A stretch of DNA of 64,000 bases from G963701675 sp963701675 (lineage in GTDB: Bacteria > Planctomycetota > Planctomycetia > Gemmatales > Gemmataceae): positions 8,618,001-8,682,000 of the forward strand of contig OY969623.1 in NCBI GenBank assembly GCA_963701675.1, given 5' to 3'. The first letter of the stretch is position 1. Every line of letters starts with the position of its first letter. A program made the position numbers and the translations under genes. This document shows positions 25,271 to 33,022 of the stretch, one piece after another. The notes beneath the pieces were generated by a model that saw only the letters and a list, made by a program, of their open reading frames with translations, was not told the origin of the DNA and did not search any database.

Positions 25271-26638
25271 ATGCCGGATGGAGCGTCACCGCAAGGCTCG
25301 CGGTTTTGGCACTGGAAAAACACTCGGACTTGGCTGCCGTTCCTCGTCCCGATTATTTACTTAGCCTTTCTCTTCGCGCTTCAACCCGCAAGCCGGCTGG
25401 GCGGGCCGGAATCTTGGCCGGCGCTGGGCAGGCTAGTTTACGATGATTACGATGTGACCGCATTCGCCCTGCGCGGACTCAACATCGAAATGGGCCGTGC
25501 TCCCGGGCGCCGCGATGATCCGTGTGGACATCGGCAACCTTTTTCGAATATCCGCGCTTCTACTGCTTCGATTGGCGATGAGCCTTTCTACCTTGAGTAT
25601 CCTCCAGCGGCGACGCTGTTGTTCCGCATTCCATTCTGGTTAACGCCTCTCGTTGCCGAGTCCAACGTGGTGCCCGCCGTTTTGAATGTCTGTCATAACG
25701 ATGTTGTGGAACACGTTCCGACGAACGAAACCGAGCTTGAGCTGTGGGTGAAGTTTCGCCAGGCGACGACGTTCTACGCCGCCACTGGAATTCTGTGTCT
25801 ACTGGCGTTAATGCTCGTGATGTACGTCGGGTATTTGCCGGACGGTGGCCTTCGGGGCCCTCTGCCGTTGCTGATTCTTCCGGCCACGCTCTATTTCGCG
25901 GCAAATCGCTTTGACATTGTGCCCGCGTTGTTCATGGCTTTGGCTTTCGCCGCGCTCGGCCGACGGTGGATCATCTTGTCGGCCGTTCTTCTCGGCTTGG
26001 CGACGATGTTGAAGGTGTATCCGGGTTTATCGGCACTCTTGCTCTTGCGGTTTCTCGGCGGGCAACGTCGGGAGATGTTCACTTGGGCGTGCGCTTACGT
26101 TTTGACGCTGGCGGCCACGCTTGCGCCATCAGTCATGGCATGGGGATGGGACGCAACCCTGGCACCCTATGCCGTACAGCTGTCACGCACAGCGGAACCA
26201 CTTTCGTTCTACGGGCCGGTGTTTCCCAGCGCACTCGGTGGCAGCGCCTGGTGGGCCAAGGCATTTCGACTGGGTACGGTGCTTGTTGTGCTGGCGATCC
26301 TGATGCGGCATGAGCCAAAAGATTTGCTCGGCCTCCTGCGGCGATCGGCGATCGTCCTTGTTGTTTTCGTTGCCCTTCAGGTTTTCTACTCACCGCAATG
26401 GATTCTATGGCTGGTGCCGCTCCTGATTCCCTTAGCTGGTTCGGACCGCGTGTTGTATGCCATGGTAGCCGCACTCGATATCACCACTTACGTGACGTTT
26501 CCTTATGCCTTTGACTTCCGGTGGGAACTACTCGGGACTTTAACCTACGTGCGGGCGGTGATGCTGGCAGCATTGGTGTGGCGCCTCGCGGCTATGGAGC
26601 GGCCTGCCTCCACAAGCGCGCCGCTGCTTCGTCGATAA
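25271..26638 (+). CDS. GT87-like (DUF2029) polytopic glycosyltransferase
   Basis: The 455-residue membrane protein has about ten helices. A periplasmic EPFYLEYPPAATLLFRIPFW segment follows helix 1, and NRFDIVPALFMALAF and GLATMLKVYPGL follow later, as in DUF2029/GT87 polyprenol-linked mannosyltransferases. The acidic residues of the first loop would be catalytic. The start is the ATG at 25271, seven bases after the SPFH stop. Its 3' end overlaps the convergent pgl gene by 47 bp. Confidence 0.7.
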   Translation: MPDGASPQGSRFWHWKNTRTWLPFLVPIIYLAFLFALQPASRLGGPESWPALGRLVYDDYDVTAFALRGLNIEMGRAPGRRDDPCGHRQPFSNIRASTASIGDEPFYLEYPPAATLLFRIPFWLTPLVAESNVVPAVLNVCHNDVVEHVPTNETELELWVKFRQATTFYAATGILCLLALMLVMYVGYLPDGGLRGPLPLLILPATLYFAANRFDIVPALFMALAFAALGRRWIILSAVLLGLATMLKVYPGLSALLLLRFLGGQRREMFTWACAYVLTLAATLAPSVMAWGWDATLAPYAVQLSRTAEPLSFYGPVFPSALGGSAWWAKAFRLGTVLVVLAILMRHEPKDLLGLLRRSAIVLVVFVALQVFYSPQWILWLVPLLIPLAGSDRVLYAMVAALDITTYVTFPYAFDFRWELLGTLTYVRAVMLAALVWRLAAMERPASTSAPLLRR

Positions 26639-27345
26639 GCCACGTGAGCGTTCCGTTCGTTGGGATCACGCCGGCTGCCGGACATTGATCTCGTGAGGCG
26701 GTGCCGTCGAGAACATCTCGCACGGCGGGCGCCTTCTCACCGCCAGCCACGAGAAATAGCACATTCCGTGCAGCATTCAGGACCGGATACGTCAGCGTAA
26801 TGCGCTCAACCGGCGGAGGCAGCACTCCGGGTGGGCTGGAAGTAACCCACTTGTCGGTCACGGAGAGTGCAGGAGAACCGGGAAAGAGAGATGCAGTGTG
26901 ACCGTCGTCACCGAGCCCGAGCAAGAGCAGGTCGAAACGTGGCGGACTGTCGGCCGAATTACCAGCGAAAACTCGCGCAAGTGTCGCGGCGTAATCGTCG
27001 GCGCTCAATGCGGGTGTAGCGAATGCCGTTCGGATGGGGAAAACGTGGTCACTTGAAATCGGCACGGTGTCGAGGAGTGCCCGTCGCGCCATCAAGTAGT
27101 TGCTGCGTGGATCGTCGTGCGCCACGAAGCGCTCGTCGCCAAAGAACACATAGGTTGACGACCAGTCCATCCGTGCTCGAGCAAGCAATTCATATGTCCG
27201 TTGGGGAGTCGAACCGCCCGCCAGGACGAGCGAGAATCTTCCTCGATTCGAAACGGCTGCTTCCGCCGATTGGACGATGCGTGAAACAGACTGTTTGAGC
27301 CAAGTCCTCGCGATCCGAGCAAACAATCACCTCAGGGATTGGCAT
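26592..27345 (-). CDS. pgl: 6-phosphogluconolactonase, probable 5' frameshift
   Basis: The main frame (26592-27326) has the family motifs SLVLAGGSTP, YVFFGDERFVAHDDPRSN, LLGLGDDGHTASLFPG and WVTSSPPG. The enzyme hydrolyses 6-phosphogluconolactone in the oxidative pentose phosphate path. That frame has no ATG start (TTG at 27326) and lacks the usual first beta strand. Another frame beginning at the ATG at 27345 supplies MPIPEVIVCSDREDLAQ, a typical pgl N-terminus. The two fit if one A is removed from the AAA at 27294-27296. I annotate one gene from 27345; assembly error or a real +1 shift is possible. The 3' end overlaps the GT87-like gene. Confidence 0.85.
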
Positions 27346-27458
27346 TTATGGTAAGGGTTGCGGTGTCGTTGCTTCTCCGGGGCGATTCTATACACTGGCG
27401 CGCACGCGGCCAACGCACCGGCCGGTCACCGCCTCATGGCGCCCGAGGTCAAGACGCA

Positions 27459-28475
27459 ATGGACAGCGTCCGGCTCCCGGCTATCATCGCAGCGTCAGTC
27501 AACACATCCATTGTCGAACCCGCATCACCGGCGACGACGGAAATCCGCTCGCTCTTCGTTCTCGTGTTGATCGTCTCGGCCGTGCTCTTGGTGGTCGTGT
27601 GGAGTGTACTCGTCTACTCCATAATTCGGTTTCGCCGGCGCAAGCATAGCGACGATTCCATGGAGCCGCCGCAACTCTATGGCAGCAACCCGATCGAGAT
27701 TGCCTGGACGGCCGCACCCGCGTTGATCGTTTTTCTCCTGGTGCTGGTCATTACTCGGACCGAACTGAAAGTACGTGCGCCTCTTCCAACACCACAGGTC
27801 GGCGACAACGCCCTATTCGTGACCGTCATCGGCCGACAATGGTGGTGGGAATACGTGTACGACTATTACGACGGCGACAAGATCGACCTGATCACGGCCA
27901 ACGAGCTCCACGTCCCCGCAAGTAGCGATGAAGTCTCGCGGCCGGTTTATTTGACGCTGCAATCCGCCGATGTGACGCACAGTTTCTGGGTGCCGCGCCT
28001 CGCCGGAAAAACAGACCTTATTCCGGGCCGGCGTACCACCATGTCGTTTCAAACGAATCAACCGGGTCTGTATCTGGGCCAGTGCGCGGAGTATTGCGGT
28101 ACACAACATGCGAACATGCTGTTGCGCGTGTATGTCGACTCCCCCGAAAAGTTCGACGAGTGGCTGGCAAACGAACGCAAGCCCGCTGCCGATGACCCGC
28201 AACAACACGGCGGCCGCGGCGCATTTCTGGCGCAATCCTGCGTCAATTGCCATCGCATCCGTGGGACACGCGCCGCCGGAACATTCGGTCCCGATCTCAC
28301 TCACCTAATGAGCCGGCAGACGCTGGCCTCTGGAATCGTGCCCAACCAACGCGAGGAACTACTGAGGTGGATCAAGAATCCACACGACGTGAAGCCGGGT
28401 TGCCTCATGCCGGCCTTCGGCCTCGACGAGCGCGATGTCAATCGAATCGTGGATTACCTGCACTCGTTGCGATGA
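27459..28475 (+). CDS. coxB: Cytochrome c oxidase subunit II with fused cytochrome c (caa3-type)
   Basis: The 338-residue protein has two membrane helices (about residues 30-55 and 75-95), the aromatic electron entry region GRQWWWEYVY and the CuA site (VTHSFWVPRL, then GQCAEYCGTQHANM). A C-terminal cytochrome c domain carries SCVNCHR and a late MPAF methionine ligand. It takes electrons from cytochrome c and feeds subunit I. The frame is open upstream to 27339, but that part has no similarity; the ATG at 27459 is the best start. It is the first gene of the respiratory operon. Confidence 0.93.
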   Translation: MDSVRLPAIIAASVNTSIVEPASPATTEIRSLFVLVLIVSAVLLVVVWSVLVYSIIRFRRRKHSDDSMEPPQLYGSNPIEIAWTAAPALIVFLLVLVITRTELKVRAPLPTPQVGDNALFVTVIGRQWWWEYVYDYYDGDKIDLITANELHVPASSDEVSRPVYLTLQSADVTHSFWVPRLAGKTDLIPGRRTTMSFQTNQPGLYLGQCAEYCGTQHANMLLRVYVDSPEKFDEWLANERKPAADDPQQHGGRGAFLAQSCVNCHRIRGTRAAGTFGPDLTHLMSRQTLASGIVPNQREELLRWIKNPHDVKPGCLMPAFGLDERDVNRIVDYLHSLR

Positions 28476-28491
28476 ACTTGAAAGCGGATTA

Positions 28492-30135
28492 ATGGCTGTC
28501 GCTGAAGTGAATCCGGTCATCACCAAGCCGCCGTGGACGGCCGTGTTGCACGAATGGCTCGTGTCGGTCGACCACAAAAGAATCGGCATCATGTACTTCC
28601 TGATGGCGGTGGTCTTCTTGGTGATCGCAGGCGTCGAAGCGCTGGTCATGCGCTGGCAGCTCATGACGGCAGGGTCGCAGGCCATCGGGCCGGATACGTT
28701 CAACCAACTTATGACCATGCACGGGACGACCATGATCTTCTTCGTGGCCATGCCGATCCTGGCCGGTATCGCCAACTACATGGTTCCCCTGCAGATCGGC
28801 GCCCGTGACATGGCGTTTCCGCGGCTCAACGCGCTCGGCCTGTGGGTCACGCTCTTCGGCGGATTACTGACCTACTACAGTTTTGCCACGGGCGGGGCGC
28901 CGGCAATCGGTTGGTTCGCCTACGCTCCACTGACCGAACGCACCTTCGCACGAACCGCGGCAACCGATTTCTGGATCCTCGGCCTGCTGGTAAGCGGCAT
29001 CGGTTCAGTCGTCGGCGCCATCAACATCGTCACGACGGTGCTAACGTTGCGTGCTCCCGGAATGAAACTCAGCAAGATCCCGCTGTACACGTGGATGGCA
29101 TTTTGGGCCAACGCGCAGATTCTCGTTGCCATTCCACCGCTGACGGCGGCACTCATCATGTTGTTTTTCGACCGGAACCTAGGGGCCCATTTCTTCGACG
29201 CTCAACAAGGCGGCTCGCCGTTTCTTTGGCAGCATCTTTTCTGGTTCTTTGGCCACCCGGAGGTTTACATTCTGGTGCTGCCCGCCTTTGGCATGGTTTC
29301 GGAAGTGATTCCGGTCTTTTCCCGCAAAGTGATCTTCGGCTACGAATTCGTCGCCGTGTCTACGATGGCGATCGCCTTCATCAGCATGGGCGTGTGGGCG
29401 CATCACATGTTCGCCGTCGGCATGAGCCGAACCGTCGACATCTATTTCGTGATTGCGAGCTTGCTCGTTTCCATACCCACAGGCGTGAAGATGTTCAACT
29501 GGCTGGCCACGCTTTACGGCGGCCGGCTTCGGTTGGACGCGCCGCTGCTCTTTTCCTTGGGGTTTCTGTCCATGTTCGTCATTGGCGGGCTGACGGGGAT
29601 CATGCTGGCGGCCGCGCCGGTGGACTTTCAACTAACGGACAGCTATTTCGTCGTGGCGCATTTTCACTGGGTCATCATCGGCGGAATTCTTATGGGGCTC
29701 TTCGCCGGCGTCTATTATTGGTACCCGAAAGTGACGGGACGCATGTACTCGGAAGGGCTGGCCCGTTGGCAGTTCGGGCTGTTGCTGGTCGGCTTTCTGC
29801 TGACCTTTGGCCCGATGCACATTTCCGGAATTCTGGGCATGCCGCGCCGGGTTTACACCTATCAAGCCGACCGGGGCTGGGAAATCTGGAACCAGTTGAG
29901 CACGCTTGGAGCATTCATACAAGCGCCGAGTTATCTGCTATTCGTGTGGAATCTCGCGATTTCCTTGTGGCGCGGTCCACGTGCCGGCGACGACCCGTGG
30001 GACGCGTGGACGCTCGAATGGTCCACCACCTCGCCGCCGCCGACGTACAACTTCGAAACCATCCCGACGGTCCGGAGCCGACGTCCACTGTGGGATTTGA
30101 AACACCCGGACGATCCGGATTGGAAGTATGAGTAG
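28492..30135 (+). CDS. ctaD: Cytochrome c oxidase subunit I
   Basis: The 547-residue protein has about twelve helices and all heme-copper landmarks: MTMHGTTMIFF (low-spin heme ligand), FGHPEVYILVLPAFG (His-Tyr crosslink, CuB ligand and the type A1 glutamate), GVWAHHMF (CuB histidines) and DSYFVVAHFHW (heme a3 and heme a ligands). It reduces O2 to water and pumps protons. The start is ATG 28492, 16 nt after coxB. A heptamer array begins directly after its stop codon. Confidence 0.97.
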   Translation: MAVAEVNPVITKPPWTAVLHEWLVSVDHKRIGIMYFLMAVVFLVIAGVEALVMRWQLMTAGSQAIGPDTFNQLMTMHGTTMIFFVAMPILAGIANYMVPLQIGARDMAFPRLNALGLWVTLFGGLLTYYSFATGGAPAIGWFAYAPLTERTFARTAATDFWILGLLVSGIGSVVGAINIVTTVLTLRAPGMKLSKIPLYTWMAFWANAQILVAIPPLTAALIMLFFDRNLGAHFFDAQQGGSPFLWQHLFWFFGHPEVYILVLPAFGMVSEVIPVFSRKVIFGYEFVAVSTMAIAFISMGVWAHHMFAVGMSRTVDIYFVIASLLVSIPTGVKMFNWLATLYGGRLRLDAPLLFSLGFLSMFVIGGLTGIMLAAAPVDFQLTDSYFVVAHFHWVIIGGILMGLFAGVYYWYPKVTGRMYSEGLARWQFGLLLVGFLLTFGPMHISGILGMPRRVYTYQADRGWEIWNQLSTLGAFIQAPSYLLFVWNLAISLWRGPRAGDDPWDAWTLEWSTTSPPPTYNFETIPTVRSRRPLWDLKHPDDPDWKYE

Positions 30136-30137
30136 GT

Positions 30138-30271
30138 GTCAGTTGTTAGTTGTCAGTTGTCAGTGGTGTAATCGAGGAAATGGGCCGTGATCGAACACCA
30201 GCGATCTAATGAAGGTACCGATGCTCGCCTTCCGTTGCCACTGGCAACTGACAACTGGCAACTGACAACTG
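30138..30271. repeat. Inverted pair of heptamer arrays around the subunit III start
   Basis: The left array is GTCAGTT, GTTAGTT, GTCAGTT, GTCAGTG at 30138-30165. The right array is CACTGGC, AACTGAC, AACTGGC, AACTGAC, AACTG at 30239-30271. The right array is the reverse complement of the left with about 25 of 28 positions matching. The 73-nt loop contains GAGGAAA and the GTG start of the subunit III gene. The left array begins 2 bases after the ctaD stop. Confidence 0.9.
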
Positions 30272-30816
30272 CGCATGTCGGCATGCTTACCTTCCTTCTT
30301 TCTGAGGCAGCGTTCTTTTCCACGTTGATCGTTGCGTACCTGGTGTTCTTGCGGCAAATCGTTGCGAGCGATCCCAGCCCAGCGCGGGTATTTGATCTGC
30401 CCATGGTCATCGCATGCACCATTTGCTTGGTGGCAAGCAGCGTCACGGTGCATTTCGCGGAGCGGGCCGCTCGTCATGGAACGATGGCGAAGTTTTTCCT
30501 TTTCTGGCTCACGACGATCCTATTGGGGATTCTGTTTCTGTTGGGGACGGCACGCGAATGGGCCGAGTTGATCGGAACTCACCGTCTGACGATCAGTCGA
30601 AATATGTTCGGGACGACCTACTTTACGTTGGTTGGCTTCCATGCGGCGCACGTGACGGTGGGCGCGATCGTGATGAGCGTCATCATGTTCCTGGCGTTGA
30701 GGCGGCAGATAGATGTCGCGAAATCGGCAGCCGTCGAGTGTGTGGCGTGGTATTGGCATTTTGTGGATGTCGTTTGGGTGGTCGTTTTCACCGTGGTATA
30801 CGTCGTCGGACGTTGA
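30187..30816 (+). CDS. Cytochrome c oxidase subunit III
   Basis: The 209-residue protein has the subunit III pattern HVGMLTFLLSEAAFFSTLI, GTTYFTLVGFHAAHVTVG and VAWYWHFVDVVWVVVF, with about five helices. Subunit III supports the proton uptake path of subunit I. The start is GTG 30187, with GAGGAAA eleven bases upstream; no ATG lies before the first helix. Residues 18-28 are coded by a heptamer array, so the cytosolic N-tail looks expanded by repeats rather than conserved. Confidence 0.93.
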   Translation: MIEHQRSNEGTDARLPLPLATDNWQLTTAHVGMLTFLLSEAAFFSTLIVAYLVFLRQIVASDPSPARVFDLPMVIACTICLVASSVTVHFAERAARHGTMAKFFLFWLTTILLGILFLLGTAREWAELIGTHRLTISRNMFGTTYFTLVGFHAAHVTVGAIVMSVIMFLALRRQIDVAKSAAVECVAWYWHFVDVVWVVVFTVVYVVGR

Positions 30817-30841
30817 TTCGTATGCGAAATGGGAACGTGCA

Positions 30842-31690
30842 ATGAGCGGACCTCCGCCCGACAGCGGCGAACCTTTTATCGGATCGCAATCTCCGGATTC
30901 GGTGCACTTGCCCGCACCGACCGTATGGCCGTTCGTGGTGGCAGCTGGCGTGTCCATGATTGCCGCCGGATTTGTCACGGATTTAGCGTTCTCGGTGGTC
31001 GGCGCCGGAATATTCCTATTCGCTTTGGTCGGTTGGATCTGGAATCTCACGCCCGGCCGAGGCCATGTGCATGAACCGTTTGTCGATCCCGCGCGGCGTG
31101 TATCCCAGGTAGCGGCCGTCATGGGGCGAGTCGGACATTTGCAGCCGGGAATGCCGGGCTTTCGCCTGCAACTGCCGCTGAAAGTACGCCCCATATCGGC
31201 GGGAATCAAGGGGGGCATCGTCGGCGGACTCGTCATGCCGATCCCCGCTTTGGCTTACGGCATCATCAGCGGCAAGGGAATCTGGTTCCCGATCAATCTG
31301 CTCGCGGCCATGGTGATGCCGAGCCTCGAAGACGCGGATGAAACGAGTTTGATGCGCTTTCGTTTGTCGGCGTTGGTCGTCGGCATCGCCATCCATGCGG
31401 TATTCTCCGTCGGCTTCGGCTTGCTTTACGGAGTCGTGCTGCCGACATTGCCCGAGTTGGGCGGCGTGGGGCCCTTCTTTTGGGGCGGGGTGCTCATGCC
31501 GGTATTTTGGACCGGTGTTTGTTACGGCGCCATGGGCATCGTCAATCCGGTGCTCGAGCATCACGTCGATTGGGGTTGGTTCATGCTCTCGCAGTTTGCC
31601 TATGGCCTGGCGATGGCGCTCGTGGTGTTTCGCACCGAGCAGATTCCGCTTCCGCCCGCCGGCCGCCGGAATGACGGGATGACGGGATGA
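30842..31690 (+). CDS. Oxidase-operon membrane protein (subunit IV-like N-terminus)
   Basis: The 282-residue protein begins MSGPPPDSGEPFIGSQSPDS. An N-terminal helix pair starts LPAPTVWPFVVAAGVSMIAAG, like small subunit IV-type proteins of caa3 operons, and a later membrane part has four or five helices (GGLVMPIPALAYGIISG, GLLYGVVLPTLPE). I do not recognise the second half. Its position between subunit III and a diheme cytochrome suggests an assembly or structural role. The last residues and the stop codon are supplied by an octamer array (ATGACGGG), so the C-terminus is probably not ancestral. Confidence 0.7.
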   Translation: MSGPPPDSGEPFIGSQSPDSVHLPAPTVWPFVVAAGVSMIAAGFVTDLAFSVVGAGIFLFALVGWIWNLTPGRGHVHEPFVDPARRVSQVAAVMGRVGHLQPGMPGFRLQLPLKVRPISAGIKGGIVGGLVMPIPALAYGIISGKGIWFPINLLAAMVMPSLEDADETSLMRFRLSALVVGIAIHAVFSVGFGLLYGVVLPTLPELGGVGPFFWGGVLMPVFWTGVCYGAMGIVNPVLEHHVDWGWFMLSQFAYGLAMALVVFRTEQIPLPPAGRRNDGMTG

Positions 31691-31799
31691 CGGCATGAGG
31701 TCTGTAGGGAGATTCGTGTGATTGTTCGTGGATCAAACTATTTGCAGCCGAAATCGCGCCGCGCAATCATCCCGTCATCCCGTCATCCCGTCATCCTGG
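31671..31799. repeat. Inverted pair of octamer arrays around the cytochrome lipoprotein start
   Basis: ATGACGGG, ATGACGGG, ATGACGGC, ATGAGG at 31671-31700 is matched in inverted orientation by CATCCCGT units at 31768-31799. At least 23 bases are perfectly complementary. The loop of about 70 nt holds AGGGAG and the GTG start of the next gene. The TGA stop of the upstream gene (31688-31690) lies inside the left array. Confidence 0.9.
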
Positions 31800-32488
31800 T
31801 AGTTGTACTTCTCGCTGGCTGCGATCTTTCCGGTAAGCCGGACGCCATCGATGCATACAAACGACCGGACAAGATCGTGAACTTCGATTTCCTGTATCAG
31901 CGCAACTGCGCGGGCTGTCATGGCGCCGATGGGAAACTGGGTCCGGCGCCGCCGTTGAATGACGCCCTGTTCGCGGCTCTTGTCACCGACGCCGAACTGA
32001 AACAAGTCATTTCCGAAGGGCGACGGGGCACGCCGATGTCGGCATATCTGGAAGATAACGGCGGCACGCTGACGGCGACGCAGGTGGAGATTCTCGCAAA
32101 CGGGATCAAGAAACGATGGGGCATGCAACCGGCGCCGGCGAATGCGCCATCGCTTCGGGCCGGCGACACAGGCGGCAACGCGCTACGGGGCGCTATCGTC
32201 TATGCCCATGCGTGCGCGAGCTGCCACGCCGATCAGGGACAGGGCACCACGGCCGCAGGGGCCCTCAACGATCCCGCGTTTTTGACGCTTATCAGTGACG
32301 CGGCGCTTCGCCGCTACATCATTACCGGTCGGCCCGATCTCGGAATGCCCAACTACGCCGAGCACACAGGCCGAGCGGCCGACTTTGTGGCCTTGAACGA
32401 CTCGGATGTCATTGACCTGGTCACGTTTCTCAAGTCCTGGAGAACATCGACATTACCTCTTCGGAGCGGCGAAGCAAAGAAGGATTAG
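31718..32488 (+). CDS. Diheme c-type cytochrome lipoprotein
   Basis: The 256-residue lipoprotein has a signal peptide ending LLAGC (lipidated cysteine near residue 35) and two cytochrome c domains with heme motifs NCAGCHGADG and ASCHADQGQG (CxxCH in CASCH). It could shuttle electrons between the bc complex and the oxidase encoded around it. AGGGAG lies seven bases before the GTG at 31718. Most of the signal peptide (IIPSSRHPVI) is coded by an octamer array, so repeat DNA has become part of an export signal. The stop is one base before the Rieske ATG. Confidence 0.9.
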   Translation: MIVRGSNYLQPKSRRAIIPSSRHPVILVVVLLAGCDLSGKPDAIDAYKRPDKIVNFDFLYQRNCAGCHGADGKLGPAPPLNDALFAALVTDAELKQVISEGRRGTPMSAYLEDNGGTLTATQVEILANGIKKRWGMQPAPANAPSLRAGDTGGNALRGAIVYAHACASCHADQGQGTTAAGALNDPAFLTLISDAALRRYIITGRPDLGMPNYAEHTGRAADFVALNDSDVIDLVTFLKSWRTSTLPLRSGEAKKD

Positions 32489-32489
32489 G

Positions 32490-33012
32490 ATGAACATGAA
32501 CGACACGAAACTCCCGCGACGAGGTTTCTTCTTTCGCTGGTTGACCTATGTGCTGGGGGCGCTGGCGGCGGCGGCGGTGGGGGTGCCGTTTGTCGGCTAC
32601 CTTTTCGGCGCTGCGAAAGGCCCCCGTTGAATGGATTCCGCTCGGGGTCGCTGCCAAGTTTCCCGTGCAGGAAACCCGGCTTGTCAAGTTTGAAAACACG
32701 CTCCGGCAACCATGGGACGGCATGACGGCGAGCATCGGCGCTTACGTGCGCCGCCTCGACGACAACCGGTTCGTGGTTTTCGCCATGAATTGCACGCACC
32801 TCGGATGTCCGGTGACTTGGTTTCCGCAATCCGGTCTCTTCATGTGTCCCTGCCACGGCGGCGTTTATTACGAGAACGGGGAACGGGCTTCCGGACCGCC
32901 GCCGCGTGGCTTATATCACTGCGTTTGGCGCATCCGCGATGGGCTGCTTGAGATTCAGGCGCCGCATCTGCCGACATTGGGAAATACGCTGGATCGTTCC
33001 GTGAAAACATAA
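32490..33012 (+). CDS. Rieske iron-sulfur protein, frameshifted
   Basis: Frame 1 gives MNMNDTKLPRRGFFFRWLTY plus a membrane helix, a twin-arginine-like anchor. A second frame gives the Rieske domain, with CTHLGCPVTWF and CPCHGGVYYENG supplying the 2Fe-2S Cys/His ligands. They join at a C5 tract, 32621-32625: reading GGC CCC then GTT GAA TGG requires one C fewer (or two more). I treat it as one gene of about 173 residues in the bc complex, carrying electrons from quinol to cytochrome c. Position between two cytochrome genes supports this. The shift may be an assembly error, because an intact Rieske protein is needed for the complex. Confidence 0.88.
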
Positions 33013-33022
33013 GGATATGTTG

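Noticed and set aside
27339..27458. Longer N-terminus for oxidase subunit II
   Set aside because: The extra 40 codons are Arg-rich without similarity; the ATG at 27459 gives the normal start.
28842..30131. 429-codon open frame overlapping cytochrome oxidase subunit I
   Set aside because: Out-of-frame shadow, rich in Arg and His; the in-frame protein has all subunit I motifs.
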